A stretch of 64,000 nucleotides of DNA from Rubrivirga sp. SAORIC476. Lineage in GTDB: Bacteria > Bacteroidota > Rhodothermia > Rhodothermales > Rubricoccaceae. The stretch spans positions 1,476,798 through 1,540,797 of the forward strand of contig NZ_MVOI01000003.1 in assembly GCF_002283555.1 (NCBI RefSeq), given 5' to 3'. The position numbers were made by a program, and so were the translations under genes. Positions 59,840 through 64,000 of the stretch are shown here, piece after piece; position 1 is the stretch's first letter, and each line of letters starts with the position of its first letter. The notes below the pieces were generated by a model that had not been told where the DNA came from, did not search any database, and was given only the letters and a program-made list of their open reading frames with translations.

Positions 59840-60547
59840 TCAGTCCAGATACCGGCGGAGGTACGCGACGACGGCCTCCACGTCAGGCAGGCGATGTCCG
59901 GCGGCGGTGTCGCCCTCGCCGACCTTGACGGTGACTGACGGTGTGCGGAGCGCCTGGAGCGCACGAAACGCGTCCTCGTCGGTCACGTCGTCGCCGATGT
60001 AGACCGGCTCGCGGTCCGGGTGGGAGGCCGCGATGCGGGTGACGGCGGTGCCTTTGGAGACGCCCTCGGCGCGGAGTTCGACGACGGCCTTGCCCCAGAT
60101 CGGGACGAGGCCGTCCGGGACCGCCTCGGCCCAGCGTTCGAGCGCCGCGCGGGCGGCGTCCGGGTCGGGCGCGGTCCGGTAGTGGACGGCGAACGCGGCC
60201 CCCTTGTCCTCCACCCAGGCGCCCGCGTCGGTAGGGACGGCGTCGCGGAGGCGGCGGAGGGCCTCCGCGTGGGACTCGGTGGCGCGGTGCTCGATGGTGC
60301 CGTCGGTCCACCCCTCCTCGGCGCCGTGGAGGCCGACGGCACGGACGCGGACGTGGCCGCCGAGCAGGCGGCTCACCATGTCGAGCGCGCGTCCGGTGAT
60401 GACCACGACCTCGTGCGCCTCGGCGAGGGCGACGAGCAGGTCCGGCACAGCCGGGTGCGGGTGCGCCTGCGCGGGATCATCGACGATGGGCGACAGCGTG
60501 CCGTCGAAATCGAGGAAGAGGAGCGGCCGGTCGGGAACGGGGATCAT
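59840..60547 (-). CDS. otsB: Trehalose-6-phosphate phosphatase
   Basis: Removes the phosphate from trehalose-6-phosphate. 235 residues, HAD fold: LLFLDFDGTLSPIVDDPAQA (motif I, DxDGT), HEVVVITGRALDMVSRLLGG (motif II), GKAVVELRAEGVSKGTAVTR (motif III, Lys), and PVYIGDDVTDEDAFRALQAL (motif IV). The start is ATG. Standing between otsA (75 bases) and the GH15 gene, it is in the order used by many trehalose operons. Confidence 0.95.
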   Translation of the reverse strand: MIPVPDRPLLFLDFDGTLSPIVDDPAQAHPHPAVPDLLVALAEAHEVVVITGRALDMVSRLLGGHVRVRAVGLHGAEEGWTDGTIEHRATESHAEALRRLRDAVPTDAGAWVEDKGAAFAVHYRTAPDPDAARAALERWAEAVPDGLVPIWGKAVVELRAEGVSKGTAVTRIAASHPDREPVYIGDDVTDEDAFRALQALRTPSVTVKVGEGDTAAGHRLPDVEAVVAYLRRYLD

Positions 60548-60622
60548 GTCAGGTTGAGGCGGTGGCAGGGGCGGATCGATCGCCAGAAGCCATGGAATCG
60601 GCGTCGGCGCCCGGCACCCTTT

Positions 60623-62038
60623 TTACGGGCCGATGGCTTCCCCCGCGTCCAGCGACTCCAGAAAGCGGCGGGCCCATTCGTGGACGTTGAGATCGCGGGT
60701 GGCGGCCTGCATCCGCGCGAGGCGGTCGCGGCGGTCGGCATCGGGGAGGTCGAGGGCCTCAGCGAGCGAGCGGGCGAGGCCGTCGGCGTCGTAGGGGTTG
60801 ACGAGGAGGGCGCCGTCGAGGTAGTCGGCTGCACCGGTGAGCTCGCTCAGGACAAGCGCCCCTGGACGTCCGCCGTGCTCGGCGCGGATGGCGCTGACGG
60901 CGGCGAACTCGTGGGCGACGAGGTTCATGCCGTCGCGGAGAGGCGTCACGAAGGCCACGTCGGCGGCCTGGTAGAAGGCCGCGAGGTCGGGCTGGTCGAA
61001 GGACTGGTAGCGGTAGCGGACCGGCGCCCAGGCGCCGCGCGCGAAGCGGCCGTTGATGCGGCCGGACGCCTCGTCCATGTCTCGCTTGAGACGGTCGTAG
61101 GCGGGCACGCCGGTGCGGCTGGGCGTGGCGATCTGGAGGAAGGTGACCTCGCCGTGACGCTCGGGGTAGATCTCCAGAAAGCGCTCGTAGGCTTCCATCC
61201 GCAGCAGCAGGCCCTTGGTGTAGTCGAGACGGTCGACGCCGAGCACGATCTGCCCGCCGCCCAGGTCGTGACGCAGCGACGCGGCCTCCTCGGCGGCCTC
61301 GGGCGCCATCGCGAGCCCCTCGAAGCGGGCCACGTCGATCCCGATCGGGTGCGACTCGGCGCGGCAGCGGTGGCCGTCGAGCACGACCGTCTCGCCCTCG
61401 ATGGTCGCGCCGAGCAGGTCGCGGGCCGACTCGCGAAAGTTCTCGGCGTAGCCCTCGGTGTGGAAGCCGATCAGGTCCGAGCCCAGCATCCCGCGGATCA
61501 GGTCCCGTGCGGACGGCAGGATCCGGAACACTTCCGAGGCGGGCCAGGGCACGTGCCAGAAGAAGCCGATCCGCGCGTCCGGCATCCCGGCGCGCAGCGT
61601 CTCCGGGACGAGCATCATGTGGTAGTCCTGAACCCAGAACGTCGGGTCGGTCTCCCCCGCCGCCCGCGCCACGTCCAGCGCCGCATGTGCGAACCGCCGG
61701 TTGACGGCGCGGTAGGCATCCCGGAAGCCGCGATCCGGCTCGACGTACTCGACGAGGTAGTGGGACAGCGGCCAGAGCACGCGGTTGGCCATGCCCTGGT
61801 AGAAGGCCTCGTACTCGGGCTCCTCCAGCGGGACCCGCCGGACGGTGAAGGCGGGCGCCTCGTCGGGGTAGCCCTGCGTCAGCGGCGTCTCCTCGTCGGG
61901 CCCGCGCATGGCGACCCACGCGCCGCCGCGGGCTTCGAGAACGGGCAGCAGCGCCGAGGCGAGGCCTCCCAGGCTGGGCGCCCAGCCGTCGGCGGTCGGG
62001 CGAATGGGGGCGCGGTTGGCGACGAGGACGAGCGACAC
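60623..62038 (-). CDS. otsA: Trehalose-6-phosphate synthase
   Basis: A GT20 glycosyltransferase that joins UDP-glucose (or another NDP-glucose) to glucose-6-phosphate. 471 residues. The N-terminal LVLVANRAPIRPTADGWAPS shows the usual R of the acceptor site (NRAPI), then GGLASALLPVLEARGGAWVA. Conserved blocks: WVQDYHMMLVPETLR, IGFFWHVPWPASEVFRILPS, LGVDRLDYTKGLLLRMEAYE, and VTPLRDGMNLVAHEFAAVSA (donor site). The chosen start is GTG at 62038 (VSLVLVANRAP); 62068 is another GTG. A TAGGTCCA box is at about 62069. First gene of a trehalose operon. Confidence 0.95.
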   Translation of the reverse strand: MSLVLVANRAPIRPTADGWAPSLGGLASALLPVLEARGGAWVAMRGPDEETPLTQGYPDEAPAFTVRRVPLEEPEYEAFYQGMANRVLWPLSHYLVEYVEPDRGFRDAYRAVNRRFAHAALDVARAAGETDPTFWVQDYHMMLVPETLRAGMPDARIGFFWHVPWPASEVFRILPSARDLIRGMLGSDLIGFHTEGYAENFRESARDLLGATIEGETVVLDGHRCRAESHPIGIDVARFEGLAMAPEAAEEAASLRHDLGGGQIVLGVDRLDYTKGLLLRMEAYERFLEIYPERHGEVTFLQIATPSRTGVPAYDRLKRDMDEASGRINGRFARGAWAPVRYRYQSFDQPDLAAFYQAADVAFVTPLRDGMNLVAHEFAAVSAIRAEHGGRPGALVLSELTGAADYLDGALLVNPYDADGLARSLAEALDLPDADRRDRLARMQAATRDLNVHEWARRFLESLDAGEAIGP

Positions 62039-62144
62039 GAGGCAGTGGGCGGACCCGGGGGGAGACACTGGACCTACGCACCGTGCCGGATGCTGTTCAG
62101 CGTTTTTGCGTGATCCCCGGTCTTTCCCGGCGTCCGCGCGCCCG

Positions 62145-62152
62145 TAGCTTGG
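62145..62152 (+). promoter_or_regulatory. -7 box TAGCTTGG of the tRNA-Leu gene
   Basis: TAGCTTGG lies 6 bases before the 5' end of the tRNA, the right distance for transcription to start at or next to the mature end. This is good support for the box class because the tRNA end is certain. Confidence 0.55.
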
Positions 62153-62158
62153 CGCCGC

Positions 62159-62242
62159 GCCCGGATGGCGGAATTGGTAGACGCGGCGGTCTCAAACACC
62201 GCTGGCCGCAAGGCCTTGTGGGTTCGAGTCCCACTCCGGGCA
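62159..62242 (+). tRNA. tRNA-Leu (anticodon CAA)
   Basis: 84 bases including a long variable arm (TGGCCGCAAGGCCTTG region). The acceptor GCCCGGA pairs with TCCGGGC; the anticodon loop is CTCAAAC (anticodon CAA, reading UUG). The T-arm is GGTTCGAGTCC. The 3' end is followed by CCC, so CCA is not encoded. Confidence 0.97.
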
Positions 62243-62420
62243 CCCCGCCTCGGTCGGGCGATGGGGACACGCCCTGCAGGGGCCGGCGCCGCATGAGAGA
62301 GCAGCGCAACGTCCATGTGGCTCCAAGTGCCGAGTCGAGCCGTCTCCCCGGGCGACCGGTGGGCACCTTCCACGCAGCCTGCCGCGGTGATGAGACGGGC
62401 CGGGGCGAACGGCCACGCGC

Positions 62421-62428
62421 TAGGTTCC
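62421..62428 (+). promoter_or_regulatory. -7 box TAGGTTCC of the glycerate kinase gene (near-leaderless)
   Basis: TAGGTTCC lies three bases before the ATG at 62432. A transcript from here would have almost no leader. Same arrangement as the box at 41133. Confidence 0.55.
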
Positions 62429-62431
62429 GGC

Positions 62432-63757
62432 ATGGACCGAGACGCCCTGGCCCTGGACGCCCGACGCATCTTCGACGCCGCCGTCCGCGCGGTGCAGGCG
62501 CCTGCGCTACTCCATCAGGTCGACCTCGGCGATCTGCTCGGCCGCCCCGCGGACACCTTCGACCGCGTGCTCGTGGTCGGAGCGGGCAAGGCGTCGGTCC
62601 CGTTCGCAGGGGCGCTGGAGGCGTGCCTCGGGGAGGTCGTCCCGGTGGAGGGCGCCGTCGCCGTCCCGGCCGGGGTGCCCGACACCGTACCGGACGGCAT
62701 GCCCCGCCCGACGCGCATCCGCGTGCTCGAAGGCGGCCACCCGGTCCCGACAGCGGCGGGTACGCAGGCAGCGACCGACGCGCTCGCGCTCGCCCGGTCG
62801 GCCGGGCCCGACGACCTCGTCGTCGCCTTGATCTCCGGCGGCGGCTCGGCCCTGTGGACGCTCCCCCCCGACGGTGTCTCCCTCGACGACCTCCGCGCCA
62901 CGACGCACCTCCTGCTGGCATCGGGCGTCCCCATCGAAGGCGTCAACACGGTCCGCAAGCACCTCTCCCGGCTCTCCGGCGGACGCTTGGCGCTGGCCGC
63001 CGCGCCCGCGACGCTGCTGGCGCTCGTCCTGTCCGATGTGGTCGGCGACGACCCGGCCGTGATCGCCTCCGGCCCAACCGTCCCCGACCCGACCTCGTTC
63101 GCCGACGCCACCGCCGTGCTCAATGCGGCGGGCCTCACGGACCATGTCCCGCCGAGCGTCCGCGCGTACCTGTCGGCCGGGTCTGCGGGCGCGATCCCCG
63201 AGACGCCGGGCCCCGACCACCCGGCCTTCTGGACCGTGACGACCGCCGTCATCGGAACGAACGGGACGGCGCTGTCGGCGGCGGCGGCCGAGGCGGTCCG
63301 CCTCGGGTACGCCGTCGAAGGCGTCGAGGCAGGCGTCGAGGGAGAGGCGCGCGACCTGGGCCGTCGGGTCGCGGAGGCGATGGCAGGCCCCACGACCGGC
63401 GGGTCCGTGTGCCGTCTCTGGGGCGGCGAGACCACGGTCACGGTCACGGGCGGCGGGCGCGGCGGGCGCAACCAGGAGGTCGCCCTCGCGGCGGCCCTCG
63501 CGCTCGACACCGCCGAGGCGGACGTGGTCGTCCTCAGCGGCGGCACCGACGGCATCGACGGGCCGACGGACGCGGCGGGCGGCTCTATCTCCCCGGCGAC
63601 GGCCGCCCGCATCCGGGACGCCGGACTGGACCCCGCTGCGCGCCTCGCCGACAATGACGCCTACCCCGCGCTCGCCGCCGCCGACGCCCTCGTCCGCACC
63701 GGTCCCACGCACACGAACGTCGCCGACGTGGTGGTCGGCCTTCGCGTCGGATCCTGA
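62432..63757 (+). CDS. Glycerate 2-kinase (GckA/MOFRL family)
   Basis: ATP-dependent phosphorylation of glycerate (to 2-phosphoglycerate) in the cytoplasm. 441 residues, the usual family length. DUF4147: LDARRIFDAAVRAVQAPALL, VVGAGKASVPFAGALEA (nucleotide-binding), VLEGGHPVPTAAGTQAATDA, LISGGGSALWTLPPDGVSLD, KHLSRLSGGRLALAAAPATL (Lys and Arg active site) and SDVVGDDPAVIASGPTVPDP. The C-terminal MOFRL domain shows CRLWGGETTVTVTGGGRGGR. The ATG at 62432 is preceded closely by a -7 box; another upstream ATG in frame lacks family character. Related enzymes can be hydroxypyruvate reductases. Confidence 0.93.
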   Translation: MDRDALALDARRIFDAAVRAVQAPALLHQVDLGDLLGRPADTFDRVLVVGAGKASVPFAGALEACLGEVVPVEGAVAVPAGVPDTVPDGMPRPTRIRVLEGGHPVPTAAGTQAATDALALARSAGPDDLVVALISGGGSALWTLPPDGVSLDDLRATTHLLLASGVPIEGVNTVRKHLSRLSGGRLALAAAPATLLALVLSDVVGDDPAVIASGPTVPDPTSFADATAVLNAAGLTDHVPPSVRAYLSAGSAGAIPETPGPDHPAFWTVTTAVIGTNGTALSAAAAEAVRLGYAVEGVEAGVEGEARDLGRRVAEAMAGPTTGGSVCRLWGGETTVTVTGGGRGGRNQEVALAAALALDTAEADVVVLSGGTDGIDGPTDAAGGSISPATAARIRDAGLDPAARLADNDAYPALAAADALVRTGPTHTNVADVVVGLRVGS

Positions 63758-63810
63758 CCACGCGGTCGCGGGTCCGTACCCCTCCACATGAGCCGAACCG
63801 CCCGCGTCCC

Positions 63811-64000
63811 ATGACCGACCCCGTCGAGATCCTCGGCCACGAGCCCGATCCGCTGCACGCCCTCGCCTACCTCTCGACGCCCACCGTGCCGTTTTCCGAC
63901 GACGCCGTGAACGACCTGCTGCTTGCCTCGCGCACCTGGAACGCGATGCACGCGATTACGGGCAAGCTCATCGTGCTCGAAGACGACGGCGAGGTGGTGC
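63811..64000 (+). CDS. BLUF-domain photoreceptor (3' end missing)
   Basis: Begins at ATG 63811 and runs off the window. The 63 visible residues fit the start of a BLUF (blue light, FAD) domain: after MTDPVEILGHEPDPLHALAY comes LSTPTVPFSDDAVNDLLLAS, then RTWNAMHAITGKLIVLEDDG. The key Tyr (LAYLS) and Asn (WNAMHAITG) of the flavin site are present. It could be a short stand-alone BLUF or be fused to a further domain beyond the end. The call rests on part of one domain. Confidence 0.75.
   Translation, partial: MTDPVEILGHEPDPLHALAYLSTPTVPFSDDAVNDLLLASRTWNAMHAITGKLIVLEDDGEVV

Overview
The window is about 70% G+C and densely coded, and it looks like the chromosome of a marine member of the Rhodothermota, probably close to Rubricoccus or Rubrivirga. 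That placement is inferred from the sequence, with no database match. The signs are: a secreted protein with a C-terminal module like those of the type IX secretion system (T9SS), a Bacteroidota-type short RpoZ, a Tgt and a uracil-DNA glycosylase that lack their metal ligands, many 'MRxLLLLLALxxA' lipoproteins and outer-membrane barrels, almost no Shine-Dalgarno sequences, and TAnnTTTG-like boxes close upstream of many genes. I see no rRNA, phage, insertion sequence or CRISPR array.

Layout. 1-2.3 kb: the 3' part of queE and an outer-membrane barrel. 2.3-10 kb (minus): yicC, gmk, rpoZ, coaBC, an SGNH hydrolase, an atypical uracil-DNA glycosylase, dnaB and a DUF4349 lipoprotein. 10-16 kb: a copper block, with copA and a copZ-like gene facing an LVIVD-repeat protein and a Met/His-rich DUF305 lipoprotein. 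16-20 kb (minus): an alpha/beta hydrolase, a DinB-like protein, an isolated nuoI and small exported proteins. 20.2-21.6 kb: a small island of lower G+C with two damaged exported-protein genes and a weak tRNA-like scar. 21.6-24.5 kb: a NarL-type two-component pair and ilvE. 24.8-29 kb: envelope proteins, including a barrel/coiled-coil protein and an OmpA-like protein that share a motif. 29-37 kb: tRNA-Val, tRNA-Gly, then rpmH-rnpA-yidC-mnmE-tsaE-folC-rho. 37-43 kb: a GNAT, a HAD phosphatase, an unusual TerB/PH-like gene set headed by a heptamer repeat, an AI-2E-family permease and small membrane proteins. 43-50 kb: tgt, a penicillin-binding-like serine hydrolase, a 992-residue T9SS-type protein and ispH. 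51-52.6 kb: a WGR-PARP ADP-ribosyltransferase with a small partner gene. 52.8-57.6 kb: an M20 peptidase, an L,D-transpeptidase, an M23 peptidase, tesB and a Met/Asp-rich mini-lipoprotein. 57.7-62 kb (minus): otsA-otsB-GH15, a trehalose set. 62-64 kb: tRNA-Leu, glycerate 2-kinase and the start of a BLUF photoreceptor.

How the genes work together. Most are housekeeping: queuosine (queE, tgt), CoA (coaBC), nucleotide supply (gmk), replication (dnaB), membrane insertion (yidC), tRNA modification (mnmE, tsaE), folate (folC), isoprenoids (ispH), and the osmolyte trehalose. The points most worth a second look are: the bacterial PARP and its small neighbour; a Rho whose P-loop lysine is arginine; two nucleic-acid enzymes that have lost every metal-ligand residue; a radical-SAM QueE with odd cysteine spacing; a recurrent CCGAGGCGG palindrome family between genes; and a (GGCGTGA)7 tract abutting a start codon.
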